64,000 nt of DNA from Pipra filicauda. Its lineage: Eukaryota; Chordata; Aves; Passeriformes; Pipridae. The notes beneath the pieces were generated by a model. The model was not told the origin of the DNA. It saw only the letters and a list, made by a program, of their open reading frames with translations, and did no database searches. Shown piece after piece: positions 19,882 through 32,300 of the stretch. Location of the stretch: NCBI RefSeq assembly GCF_003945595.2, contig NW_024104668.1, positions 1 to 64,000 on the forward strand, read 5' to 3'. A program made the position numbers and the translations under genes. The number at the start of each line of letters is the position of its first letter. Within the stretch, counting starts at the first letter, position 1.

Positions 19882-21004
19882 AAAAAACAGGGGGCACCTG
19901 CAGAAAGCGGGAGGTAAATAAAAGCGTTGGCCATACGAAGTCAGGCTCTGGTTACCGAAGGTCATCACCTCATTCTGGGGACTAATCCCGTGACTTCTCA
20001 GCATTGGAAGTTACCATTGCTGAAAGCGATGCACGTTGACATAAGACCAAACAATGCAACCAGAACTGCCTGGTGGAAGGATCCTGGAGCAAGCTCACCA
20101 TCCTGGAGGCAAGGGTTGGGCAATTTCTCTGCCTCTGCCGTAACCCTGGCAGTTCTGGCCTTACACCGGAGAGTCTTTTTCTGCTCTCCGTTCCATGGGG
20201 AGACAAGCGTGGACAAGAAGAAGGGGGTTCTGTCAGCTGACGGTCAAAGGCACCTTAGGTGTGTGCTGTGATCCGTTGTGCTTGGAGACTGGGTCTAGAA
20301 AAGGGGGTTCTTCGGGAGTGCTCAGCATCTGTCTCCTGACGTGGAATCCGATGTTCAAAGCGGGCAAGGCTGTATCCAAGATAGGTTCTGCCCACCTGAG
20401 CCTCTGAACCTGTGGAGTTCTCCTGGCAGTTCTGGGCACAGGGACTGCATGGATGTCGGCTGGCTGTTTAGGAGAAAATCTGGGCATTAAAAGAAACAGG
20501 GACAGAACCAGATTGAAAACTGTGCAACTGTTGCAGAAAGGGAGGCTGGGCAGCAAAAGCCCAACCATAAAAATGAGGGTGTTTCCCATTCCCTGGCATT
20601 GGCACAAGGGCAAAGGGAAACAAGGAGCTCGGCCCATCGAGAAAGACTAGCTGGGCGGTGTTTTAGGAAGACAGGGTGTGCAGCAAATCAGGTTGCGGGG
20701 TTAGAGCAGTGAGTGAGGGGAAAAAGGGCATCAGGCAAGGAGGAAGCAGATCCCTGAGGAGGCTCAAGTCAGCTCTCCTGAGGTGCGTGGTTCTGATCTT
20801 CCATGCTGCCCTGCTTCGTCCTCCCCCAGTCCTCAGCTCCACCCTTAGGAAGAAGAAAGTGTGCTTGCAAAGTTTGTAGGGTAGTTGCAGTTGGCAGTAA
20901 GAAGCAGTAAGTTACTGGTGGTTCCATTGTTGGTTACAAAGGGGTGCCCTTTGCCCAGAGACAGGGGGACCGATCAGCAGCAAAGGAGGTCTCAGGTGGC
21001 CACG

Positions 21005-21325
21005 TCCTCCGTTTTGAAGTGTGCTGTGGCCTCCGTTTTGAAAAGTGCCAGTGACCTTCCCAGCCCCCTCCGAGGGACATAATGGGGGACACAGAGCAGG
21101 CGTGTCGGGAAGCCTGTAACCCCGGCGTATGTCAGCCAGTGGAGAAACGCTGGGGAGGGAGCAGCGCTCCGGGCAAAGGGGATAAAAGGGGCTGCGACCT
21201 CCACTGTGTTGAGAGGCCTCACTGAGGTTTGTTCGGTGAACTCTCCCTTTCATTGATATAAAAGCTTATTCTTCGTAGTTAGCTCCTCTGTCTCCTGGTA
21301 TTTATGTGTCTCCCAGTACCTGGAC
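21005..21325 (+). mobile_element. LTR-like block, unit copy 4
   Basis: Diverged copy. The TATA-like box is kept, but the AATAAA region is rearranged (cattgatataaaagcttatt), so the canonical signal of copies 1-3 is lost. Confidence 0.4.
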
Positions 21326-22197
21326 CTTCAGAAGACCACAGTGCCGTGGTCTCGACAGGCAAGGCTGTCCCTTACCTTCCCATCTCCAACAAGGCCTTTC
21401 CTGTGTGTTAGGATGAGGTGGAGCAGCACAGCATTCTTTGTGGCAGGCTCCACCGCCTGGGTCAGGAAGTTGTCACCAATGCCTTCCAGGAGGCTCCTGG
21501 ACTGTTTGTGCTTGGCTGCGTTGCCTCTCCAGCTGCTCTCAGGGTAGTTGAATGCCCCACGAGAGCCAGGGACTGTGACTTTGAGGCTGCTTCAAGCTGC
21601 CTGTAGAGCTCTCATCCCCATCCTGCTGCTGCTGCTCAGGAGGCCCGCGGTGTCCCCGCAGTGCCCTCAGCAGCGTCCCCATTCCCAGCCTGCCCTTTGA
21701 TCCTGACCCATCGAGTCCCGAGTGGCTCGCCGTCCACCCCCCGACAGAGCTCGATACATCCCAAGTGCTACCTCCCAGAGATCTACCGAGTTGTCTCCCT
21801 GGACTTGTGTGAGGCCCTGCATATGGTTCCCAGTACGTTCTTCCCGCTCCCTTCCCGCCCCTGTCCAGTGCAGCCCCAGGGCAGCCTGCAGGAGCTCTGT
21901 CTGGGGCTGCAGTGGGATGACTGGGGACATGCTGGGGTCAGTGGGAGCAGTGGGAGCAGCCTTCTAAAGCCCCAGAGTGGGAGGACGGTGCCCAGGCTGT
22001 GCTCGGGGCTGCTTTCGGCGTGGGGCCATGTGCGTGAGTCCTGCACGGACCCGTCTGTTCTGGCTCCCATGCCAAAGGGCTGCTTCCCCAGGGGAAGGGG
22101 ACCCTGCATGAATGCCTGCACCTCCGGCGCTGACGCAGGCCTGGAGTGCCCTTTGGGTGCCCTTGGAGCCCTTTGGGCCTTGATCGACCTGCTTGGT

Positions 22198-22851
22198 TCT
22201 ATTTGCTTCTTCTGATGTTTTGAGTAATAGTGCCAGCATAACTACTGACTTTCAGAATGGAGACTATTATACAGGATGAGTTTTCTGTGGCATTATATTT
22301 TATCTTAAGCATGTCTGAACCTAAACTAGTAACATGAGATCATTTATCACATTTTGTTTTCTAACTATTTAAATAATGTTATATGTAGTCCCAGTGACCT
22401 GTTAGGGAAAAATTGCTGTACAGACATTCTTCGTGTTTTTGCTTTAGTTTGTTAGATCTTTCAGTTATGTTTGAGAATGATTGACATAACTACTAATGCT
22501 GAGTGAGGTATATATAATCTTTTACATGGCAACTATTTCACATGTCTTTTCTCAGCATTTCTGTTCAAAACATTACACTTATCTGCTGATCTTCAGGCAT
22601 CCATGTGTCACAGGTCTCTGCAAAACATAATCTATTGTTATATAAAAAGAGAAATATGGACAGACTGATAGAATGTATAATCTAAATGGCTTTATATGAA
22701 TGTATTCTATTAGCTGTAAATTTAAATATCTTTACTAGCATATACCATTTGAAGAGCTGTTTTATACAAATATGAATAATGTATGTTTGTGTATTTCCTT
22801 TTTAATTATTTTGTATTGGGTAGGGGAAAAAAAAAAATATGTAGGGAAAAA
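22198..22851. other. AT-rich sequence right of the array; nothing recognised
   Basis: Base composition drops sharply at 22198. No open frame over 60 codons, no repeat family recognised; a run of A at about 22827-22837. Confidence 0.7.
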
Positions 22852-22856
22852 CCACA

Positions 22857-23457
22857 TGTGGTATTTTGGTCTAGACCTTCCTTGGTGACCAGTTTGTAAC
22901 CAAGGAAGGGTCCAGATTTACCCAGTATTCCCTATGATTTTTACGTAAGCTGGGCTATAAGAAGAAAGGAGGAGAGGCCTTCTCTCTCTTTCCTTCCGGC
23001 AGCTTGGAGTTGCAGGTTCCCTGCTGTTGAGTCTGCCGTGTTGGGGAGCGAGGCCTGGTAAGGCCTTGCTGACCTTGGGAGACAGAGGTTGCCGGCGATC
23101 GTTCCAGAACGACTCTCGGATGTCCCAAGGACTGTAGTGAGATATTTCTTTGCTAACTCTTTTAGTTGTTAGATATTGGGCTACTAATCGGGATATATAT
23201 ATATTTTTATTTTGGTTTTGTTCCTTTTCCCTTCCCCCTTCCCATTCCCTTGTGAAATTTTATATATATTTCAATTGTATATACCTGTAACATAAGTGTA
23301 AATATATTTATATATATATATATATTGCTTTAGCTCTCTCTCTCGTTTCGGTTTTTCTTGGTTGTTTTTTTCTCCCTCTTCTCCCTGAGGTTCGGGGGGG
23401 GGATTTCTTGTGGTAAGGTTTGGAGACTTGGCAGGGAGCCAGCTTCAAACCATATCA
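22857..23457 (+). mobile_element. Solo LTR, 601 bp, with 5-bp target duplication
   Basis: Begins TGTGGTATTTTGG and ends AACCATATCA, giving the TG...CA ends of a retroviral LTR. It is flanked by CCACA on both sides (22852-22856 and 23458-23462). TATA-like ggctataagaag lies near 22953. It has AT-rich and pyrimidine-rich tracts in its 3' half and no retroviral genes, so it is a recombined solo LTR. It is related to the LTR at 26418: shared gaccagtttgtaaccaaggaagg-type segment, shared ctctttccttccggc block and shared end ggagccagcttcaaac. Confidence 0.85.
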
Positions 23458-23462
23458 CCACA

Positions 23463-24118
23463 CCACACACGTAGACAGAGGAAAGTAACAAAAATGTTAC
23501 CTATCAGAAGCTAGCACTGTAACAACATTTATCAATAAGATCTAAGCTGGAGACTTATTCTTGAACTTGATATACAATCATTTTCTTGGAAACAGTTACG
23601 TGGCTTCACATCTTAGTATAATACATGCCCCATATTGTCATTAATATAACAACTAAACTCATAGAATAATACAAATTCTTGATTCTCAATGTTATGCTGT
23701 ACAGTGAAGCTAAAATATTACAAATGATATGAGGGTAAGAGTTTTAATGCAGCCTGGCCAGTGCATTCCTTAGCCTATAAAGGATTCAGGTATTAACCTT
23801 TCAGAATCTTTCCAAGAGCCTTGCCTCTTTTATGGACAAAAAAAATCCAGTAATCCCAGATAATCTCTGTAGACTACTACTAATTTTGTCATTAATAAGA
23901 GAGGACAGATTTCTTCCTAGATTTTACCTTTACTGTGTTCCATGTAATTATGTCACCGTTTTGATTGTATTAACTGCAGTGCCTTTACCTTGTCAAAGCA
24001 CTAACTGTGCTATGCTCTCCTCTGTCTTGTTCTAAGACTTTCTTTCATGTTTTAGATTAGAGGATCAACAGAAAAATATTGACGAAATGGCCAATATTTT
24101 TAAACTATTTAATAGTGG
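23463..24118. other. AT-rich intergenic sequence
   Basis: Nothing recognised beyond short open frames without protein-like features. Confidence 0.7.
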
Positions 24119-24717
24119 AATCATAGAATGGTTTGGTTGTAAGGGACCTTAAAGATCTTCTAGTTCCACCTCCCTTGTTGTGGACAGGGACACCTTTTAC
24201 CTGACCTCTAACACTTCCAGGGATAGATCATTCACAACTTCTCTGGGCAAGCCGTTCCAGTGCCTCACCACCCTTGTATAGGATTTCTTAGTAATATACA
24301 ATCTAAACGTGTTATCTTTCCATTTAAAGACATTATCCCTTGTCCTGTCACTACATGCCCTCGTAACAAGTTCCTTTCCACCTTTCTTGTAGGCTCCCTT
24401 CAGGAACTGAAAGGCTGAGATAACGTCTTCCCAGAGCCTTCTTTTCTCCCGGCTGAAAAATCCCAATTCACTCAGCTTTTCCTCATAGGAGAAGTGCTCC
24501 AACATTCTGATGATCTTTGTGGCCCTCCTTTGAACTTGGTCCAGCAGGTCCATGCCCTTATGTTGGGGACCTCAGACCTAGATGCATTACTCCAGATAGG
24601 GTCTCACAAGAGCAGAGTAGAGGGACAGAATCACCTTCCTCACCTGCTGGTCATATTTCTTTTGATGCAGCCTGGGACACAACTAGCTTTCTGGGATGCA
24701 AACACACGTTGATGGCT
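24119..24717 (-). mobile_element. CR1 LINE 3' fragment
   Basis: Starts aatcatagaatggtttgg, the reversed CR1 tail. On the minus strand it codes the C-terminal RT region including QRRATKIIRMLEHFSYEEKL and [13 protein letters not shown], typical of CR1 ORF2. A stretch of about 118 codons remains open, so it is moderately young. 5'-truncated. Confidence 0.92.
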
Positions 24718-26412
24718 CATGTCCAAGGTAAGGTACTATTAATTACATTATGCTTAGTAAATTTAGAGTTTATGGATGCAACAGGTCTATGCGTTGTCTA
24801 CAACGTACACATGTTATCTTTCTCCTTTGTTCCAAATACACTGTTTGCCTAAAATTCTGTTCAAGTACAGATCTTTCTCTAATTCTTCCCTTAATTGACT
24901 TTTCTAATGATCCTAGTAGACTAGAAAAGCATGATTTTCCTCTGTAGAATCCAGATTTTTTTATCTGTATTGCATGACTTCATGCTGTAATTTCTGTTAC
25001 TTTCAATAGTAGTAGCGATTCCAATACCTAATATTTCAGTATTATGATTTTACTAAGGTTCTGAGTGCCAATTACAAATTATTGCAATTGAAATATTTTA
25101 AACAATAAGCAGAACTTTTCTTTCAAGAAACAGCAAGCCAAGAGAGGAGGGTTGTGTGTCTCTGATTCCATTAACTCATATGACATTAGACTCAGTGTGA
25201 CCATAGATTAACCCCTTAAGTACAGACTTTGTTTCTGATCTTTTCTTACTACATTTATGTAATTTGATTTCGAGGTTGTGAGAAAAATAGTTAATTTTTG
25301 GCCTTGTCATTGGACTTTCTTTCCCTTTGATAGCAGTACAAAACCTTATCTTATTTGAGAGAGAGATATTTTCCGAGAGCTGGTGAGCCTTTGAGTTTTC
25401 CCTTAGTTTCACGGTCTTCCATTTAATATGGGAATAATAAAAACACCTTACATATAAGTCAGTTTCACTGAATGTAATTTTGGTTTGCTCCAAAGCTCCA
25501 TTCACTCCAGCCTGTTGTTTTCTATGACTTTTATTTTCTTGAACCTCTATCATGTACCGTAATAAGCATAAATAAAATAGCATCAATATTGTTATTGTAT
25601 TTTGTTGCTTGGTAAAGTAATGATGGCAATCACGTCTCATACTGGACATTATTATTATTCAAAGTATTTCTTCCCATATTTCCATCTAAGAATATAAAGA
25701 TTTAAAAAATTACGCAATTCTCAGTCTTATTGATGGTCAACACATGATGTTGCTGTGGTTGCCTATTAAACTCATGGCCCAATTCTATCTTTGTTTGATT
25801 TTTTTTCACCCCTTCTGAAAATGAATATTTTGTTCCATAATTGTACTTCAGTTATGATTTTATTATTTGATCTGTTGACTGATTTTATTATTTGATCTGT
25901 TGACTGATTTATGATTTATTATTTGCTGATACCCTGAAGCAGTAATTCTATCTGTTTTATTTACCCAGGATTCCAGTTTTAACGTTTACAAATTTCATTT
26001 ACTTTTTTCGTAATCACTGCATTTGATTTCCCAGAGGGTTCAAAAGACCATTTTATTACCAATGATATCACCTACCCCACTTCTAGAGACACTGAAATTA
26101 CACATTTGTTCATCTTCATTACCTTTGAGGCACATTTAGAGAATGATCCCACTTAATGTAGATTCAGACCCTTCTATGACTGTCTTCTGCAGTATTTAAT
26201 TTTTACCCTTCATCCCTTCCATTGGAATCTGATAAAGAAGTTTGTTGTAGAAGTTGTTGGTTGAATTTTGGTAGATTTTTATTCATTGTTATGTTGGGGT
26301 TTTTTTCCATTTTCACTTTCACCTGTACATCTTGGATTTCCTAGTGTCACCTGACATGTCTCTATATACCTGTCTTATACAGGTCTTAAAGAGTTCTCAA
26401 TGACTCACATTT
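24718..26412. other. AT-rich intergenic sequence
   Basis: No gene recognised. A minus-strand frame of 157 codons (25176-25649) has no recognisable motif and AT-biased composition; it is probably chance. It includes the tandem duplication at 25856. Confidence 0.65.
25856..25905. repeat. 25-bp tandem duplication
   Basis: Two identical 25-bp units (gattttattatttgatctg and the following ttgact), plus a partial third related copy. Confidence 0.9.
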
Positions 26413-26417
26413 AAGCG

Positions 26418-27021
26418 TGTGATAGTTTTCACCCTAGGCCTTCCTGGAGACCAGCTTGTAACCAGGAAGGAACTAGGAAGATGACCCAGGAAGTATTCCA
26501 TGCTATTCCTTTATGTAACCTGGGGTATAAATAAAGCATAGATAAGAGACCTCGCTCTCTTCCTTTCCGGCGAGGATCGAGAATGGTGGGTCCCTGTCTC
26601 CGTCTTGCTTATCTGGAGCTGAGGCCTGCAGTGACTGCTGTTGTCTGCCACGCGTGAGGGGAGAGTGCTGGGCCGTGTCCAGCTGTCCTGCTTCTCTCAA
26701 GGGAAGTGGTGAGATTCTACCAGTTCTTTAGTTTGCTGGTTACCGGGTTTTTAGACTGTGTAGACCTGTTTTGATTCTGTCCCTTTTCATCCTATTTTGT
26801 CCTTTTTCCCTTCTCCCTTCCTCTCTTCCCTTTAGGAAGCTATTTGGGGTTTCTGGGGTCATAGGTATATAGTATTCTCACTGTATATATCTGTTTTATA
26901 TGTAAAATATATTTTTGCTATAGTTTTGGCTCTTTGGGGTTTTTTTCACACCTCTCTGGGAAGCAAGGCTTTGTTGTCGAGTGTTGGAGATTTGGTGGGA
27001 AGCCAACTCCAAACCTGCACA
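26418..27021 (+). mobile_element. Solo LTR, 604 bp, same family as 22857 LTR
   Basis: Begins TGTGATAGTTTTCACC, ends CCAAACCTGCACA. Flanks AAGCG (26413-26417) and GAGCG (27022-27026) are a target duplication with one mismatch. A clear TATA-like box, ggggtataaataaagc, lies near 26523. Length, terminal sequences and internal order match the 22857 LTR, but the two have diverged widely, so both insertions are old. Confidence 0.85.
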
Positions 27022-27026
27022 GAGCG

Positions 27027-28565
27027 TGAGTGGTATCTATCTCAGGACAAATAGTCCTGTAATTAGGTGCATGTAGATAATGCTGTACTGATGGCTGAAA
27101 GAATTTGATGTTATCTTGCTCTCCAAAAATTTATACATCCAAAAGGTCTTCTCTCAAAGTTCCCAGTTTTGCAGCCTTTATCTATCTGGAACATTATGTG
27201 TTCAAAAAATAGTATCGCATACCTGTATTTGAGCTGGATAAATATATTTGTATGCACAACATTATTCTATCTGTCTCCATACTAATGCCACTGTAGATTC
27301 TGTAACAACAAGGAGATAAACATTAATTCTTCTGATAATAATAAAGGTTCCACACTTTGCCAAATTGTTTAATTAAAACCTTGCAAATCAATTCAATGTT
27401 ATTGTGGGCTAAGACAAAAAGATACAAACCCATATGATAATATAGCTGCTAGCAAATTTTAAGGAACATTTGAAACATATAGATCTTTGACAGCTTTTCA
27501 GAATGTAGCAGGCTTGGGCAGTCATGTAGTTTTTGCAAATAGAGTGTCTAGTAACACTGATATTTTAGGTGGAATTTGGCTGCAGGCTTGATGTAGAAGG
27601 CTTTCTGACTGGAATATAAATTTATTTTTCCCTAAAGATATACCAGTATAAGTAATGCAATTGCTTTTCAACACTTTGCACTGTGTCTTTTTTTGTTTTG
27701 TTTTCATTTGGGTATTTTTGGGGGGGGTTGTTGGGATTTTTTTTGGTTGAATCAGTTCAAGTAGAATGACAACTACTACAAGCTGTTGAACAGGTTCATG
27801 CTCTGGCAAGAGCATGAATCTGTAATCCTGTTGTAAACTGATGTTAGTTTCATTTAGGGCTGAATAAGACTTCTTTAACAGTTTGCATTCCTTCTAGGAT
27901 GGTTGATATTTATCTCATTGTCAAAAATCATAGATAGCTTTATAGGTCTATAATTCAGTCATCATTCTTTGGCAGGCCTGAGAAGAGAGCATACTATGAA
28001 TTTCCATACGTGACAGTAACACATAGATTAGGATATGATGTCCAATTACACTGTTTAGGTTAAGATAACTTCTATTAAAAGAGCAAAGGATGGTATAGCC
28101 CTTTCAATTGCAAGAAATGCCTTGATAATCAGAAAAGCCTACTAAAATATTATTCTTCTCAAATTATGCAATTATGTTCTAGTACCTTTCTTCTATTGCA
28201 GTAAAACACTACAATTTTCTGTGGGATATTCTGAAGCTATGATTCTCTTGACCACAACTGTTTTGTTCAAATTTCAATTTGAACTAGATATTTAATTTCA
28301 AATTTACAACTTCAGATAAAATTTGAAAGCAACGTCACTAAAGTGTACATCCCAATTTCAAGTTGTTGACATAGCTAATATGATTTTTGTTTACAAATGC
28401 GTAAACTCACTTTTTCCCCCTGTATAAAAATGACAATATTCATCCTTTGACTCTGAATAATGGGCAAAATGATGCTGAAATACCCAAATATTTTGAAAAT
28501 GTAGATATAATTTCCTGAAATTTTTCACACAGTATTTTGGGAACTTTTTTTCCTATTTGAGACAA
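27027..28565. other. AT-rich intergenic sequence
   Basis: No gene or repeat family recognised. Contains a T-rich/G-run patch near 27685-27745. Confidence 0.65.
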
Positions 28566-29325
28566 AAGAAGTTTAACAAGGAAAAGTGCTGGATTCAGCA
28601 CCTGGGATGGGGCAAATCTGGATGTACAAACAAACCGGGGAATGAGGTGCTGGAAAGCAGTGCCACAGAAAGAGATCTGGGGGTCCTGGTCGACAGCAAG
28701 TTGAATATGAGTCAGCAGTGCCCTGACAGCCAGGAAGACCAACTGTGTCCTGGGGGGCATCAGGTAAAGCATTACCAGCTGGTCGAGGGAGGGGATTGTC
28801 CTGCTCTGCTCTGCACTGGTGTGCCCTCACCTTGAATATTGTGTGCAGTTTTGGGCACCACAATATAAGAAAGATATAAAGCTACTGCAGAGTACCCAAA
28901 GGAGGGCAACGAAGATAGTGAGGAGCCACGAGAAGAAACTGTATGAGGAGTGGCTGAGGTCACTTGTTCTATTCGGCCTGGAGAAGAGGAAACTGAGCAG
29001 AGACCTCATTGACATCTACAACTTCCTTGTGAGGGGAAGAGCAGAGGCAGACACTGATCTCTCCTCTGTGGAGGAGGACCCAAGGAAATGGCCTGAAGTT
29101 GTGTCAGGAGAGGTTTAGGTTGGATATTCTTCACCCAGAGGATGTTTGGGAACAGGCACCTCAGGGAAGTGGTCACAGCACCAAGCTTGACGGTGTTCAA
29201 GGAGTGTTTCAGTGATACTCTCAAACACATGATGTGACTCTTGGGGATGTCCTGTGCAGGGCAGAGAGTTGGACTTGATGATCCTTGTGGGTGCCTTTCA
29301 ACTTGGCATATTCTGTGATTTTGTG
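28566..29325 (+). mobile_element. CR1 LINE 3' fragment
   Basis: Starts at the FNKEKC segment (FNKAKC in intact CR1) and runs through [33 protein letters not shown] and QRRATKIV, across two frames, ending near ttctgtgattttgtg. Broken by frameshifts. A run of A follows its 3' end. Confidence 0.92.
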
Positions 29326-32300
29326 AAAAAAAAAATAAAAAGTAGGTATTATGGACACAAAAAGGGAAAATAAGGGTTACTCAAGCAAAACGAGTCACCA
29401 GATCAAACTCGATTTCAACTATATCAATGAAGGAGCTAAGTATTTCCCATTATGTAACCAAATAGACACTGTTCTGAAACATCTACAGCATAGATATAAT
29501 GAGTAGAGAAACAGACGAAACTGTAGGTTATCTTGGAAAGTGCTGCTGAACTGTGGAAACATTATAGAGGGACTGATGTAATGAGGAAGACTAATTGACC
29601 TAGAAAGTAAGAACCATCCCATGGAACTGGATGAGAGTGCATAGATGCAGGCTTTTATTATTGAATAAAAGGACATAGCTAAAACCCAAAGGAAAAACTT
29701 CACCCATATTTTCCCACATTGTCTTTTCGTGCAAGAATACAAATAAGAGCTCTTCATGGAAGGGTTTAAGGACACATTACCTACACAGGGCAAAAGCTCC
29801 CTAATAGCATACAACCTTCTCAACCTTGTGCTTTGACTTAAGCCCTGTTGTCCATGAACTGGGAGACCTAAACTGACAACAGTGACAAAAAATGGGCAGG
29901 GATGATAGAATATGAAGTCTGATCAAAGTGAATACTCTGTGATACCATTATAAACTGAAACAAATCCTTTGTAGGTGTTTGTGTCTTCCAATGTCTAGGG
30001 ACTGCAGAGCAACCACAGGTCAAAACAGCAGTCCACTGCTTTTCAAAGCACCTTACACTGAAAACTGTTTTATCTGCACTAGAAACAGAAACTGAAGACA
30101 ACTGACAGGAGTAGTGTTTCCACAAAGAGTACATATCAACTATAAAATGCACCACTGGTTTAAAATGAAAGCCTATATCATTCTACATCAATAAATGGAT
30201 ATGTTTATCACGGACTCCGTTCATCACAGATGCGGAAAAATTATGAAGTGCCTTTCAAACCATTAAAACCCAGGGCTAGGACAAAAGCAAACATAAAAGG
30301 TAAACGGCAGAAGAGGTATAAAGAATTGAAACTCAGAAAAGGAGCATTAAATTGACTTAGAGAGTAGAAAAAAAACCATTTATTAAGACTGATGGAAGGT
30401 AAAAAAGAGAGTTAGTGGATACCAATAAATGATTAAAGCATGTGGAATCAGAACATTGTAAGAAAACAATAGGAATAATTCCTCTGACTATTGGTGATGC
30501 TACTTAGTTTTTATAATAATATGTAAAAAAAAATGTAAGAAGTGCAAAGGGGATGGAGTTGATGCAGCCTGAGGCAGAAGATTTAAAATATTGATCAAAG
30601 TCCTAAATTCAACTGCTTTCCATTCACTGTAAATCTGCTGGTTTTCGTAAGTTTTAAGGAAGTTTTCTTTAATTTTAACAGATAAAATAATATATATGAA
30701 AAATAATTATGTAATTATAATTTAGTCAAAGAGAAAAGTAAAAGTTAATGAAAAAACTTTCCAAAATATGGGTTTTGACAAAAAGAGAAATAACTCTTCT
30801 ATATAGAAAAGAAGGAAAGGCAAAGACCTTAAAATGTGGAGTAATGTAGTACATGGGACACCTACTAAGGACATTAAATATCCAGGTTTGATCAAGGAAC
30901 TTGAAACAAGAAACATAACTTTCCTGCATGCATACAAGTTAAGCATCAGAACAATGACTATGAAGGAAAAAAGATCTCATTTATTCTCTATTTGAGGAGA
31001 AAGTGAGTTGCAAGGCTCCAAATGAGTGAAATATAACTTATGTCATACTTAAAAATTTACTTTAAGTAAAAGGGAGTAATTAGCTGATACACTCCACATA
31101 TCGAGGAATGAAAGCATGTATTTCACTTTCATAGAGCTTTATATGTTTTTAAAAAAATAGCAAGTAAGAGAAAATTAGACTCATGCTCACTTCTAGAAGT
31201 AATAAAACATGCTGTCATGAGTTTTTTCTATATTATTCAGGCAGAACGAAAAGCTAAAAATTATAAACAATTTATACATGCCTTTGGGGAAACAAAAGAA
31301 ATTAATGTGAGTAGGAGTTTTAAATGAATGTCCTGCCTGACCTTTGCAAAAAACTCTTACTTAATAATACCAACAGAGCTGATTATCACATAAATTAGAT
31401 TTGTCCAAACACAGTCGCACAGTTTTGAGTTCCATGTAAGTATGATTATAATTCATTGTTAATAGTGACTGGTAGTAGTAATGCTTAATCTAAATCCAAT
31501 CCTCTATCATAGGCAAACATACACCTTATCAAGAGAGCATTGTTGCCTCCAACTGTTTACAGTCTAAGACCTACCTCCCAGCAACGCTTGTGCAGAAGAT
31601 TAACTTCACGTCTGTGTAGTCCCGTTGTTCATCTGATTTTGCACTTAGTGTCATTGTAATCAGATATATTTACACTTACAAGATAAGGGTTGGCATAGAC
31701 AAGACAGATAAAGAGCAAGTGGAAAAATATATTTTCTCCTTATGTAAAGAAGGAGCTGAGAAACCACTCAAGGCGTTAGGTTAAAGTTCTGCTGGAATCG
31801 TAAATCATAGCTGGATTAAAAATGAAATTAGTCCATATAAGAGCCTGCATCTGTGTTGTGTATCATCCATATACAAAGGATTATTTTGATTCATGTTTGT
31901 TTCTGAGGCTTGAACAGGGTCTCTGACCTTTCTGAGATGAAACAGGGGAGGGTGAGAATGGAATACAATAAAGTTTAAACAAACAGTAAGTCATGTGTTG
32001 GATTAACACAGTAATTTTCTTGTAATTGTAGGATTATTCAATTTTTTTTCTATTTGTTTGCCTTACACTTAAGAAGTTATTTATAATTTACTGGGAAAAG
32101 AGGTGTGGGGAAGCAATTTTGTTTTACTTTTAGTCCCACCACTGACTTGTATCTTCCTTAAAAATCTTTTGTGATGTGTAATATTAAAATCAGATCCCTA
32201 TTTCTTGAGACTAATTGAAATTTTCAACATGATAAAATGTTTGAATGCAGCAATATCATGACTTTTGCTGACTGCCAGATATGTATTCACGTGGCCACTG

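Larger units (their letters stand above)
16707..22197. repeat. Tandem array unit, copy 4 (diverged, right-truncated)
   Basis: Last copy of the array. It shows substitutions every few tens of bases against copies 1-3, private indels, and a 20-bp repeat expansion at 18988. Homology stops within ctgcttggt near 22197, before the minus-strand polyadenylation signal and hexamer repeat present at the same place in copies 1-3. The next bases belong to AT-rich DNA. A diverged edge copy is the usual outcome when homogenisation acts mainly on internal units. Confidence 0.93.

Noticed and set aside
25176..25649. 157-codon minus-strand frame as a small gene
   Set aside because: No motif, AT-driven composition, no splice or promoter context, and length within chance expectation for several tens of kb of six-frame sequence.
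22857..27021. A provirus bounded by the two related LTRs
   Set aside because: Each LTR has its own target duplication, they are strongly diverged, and a CR1 but no retroviral gene lies between them.
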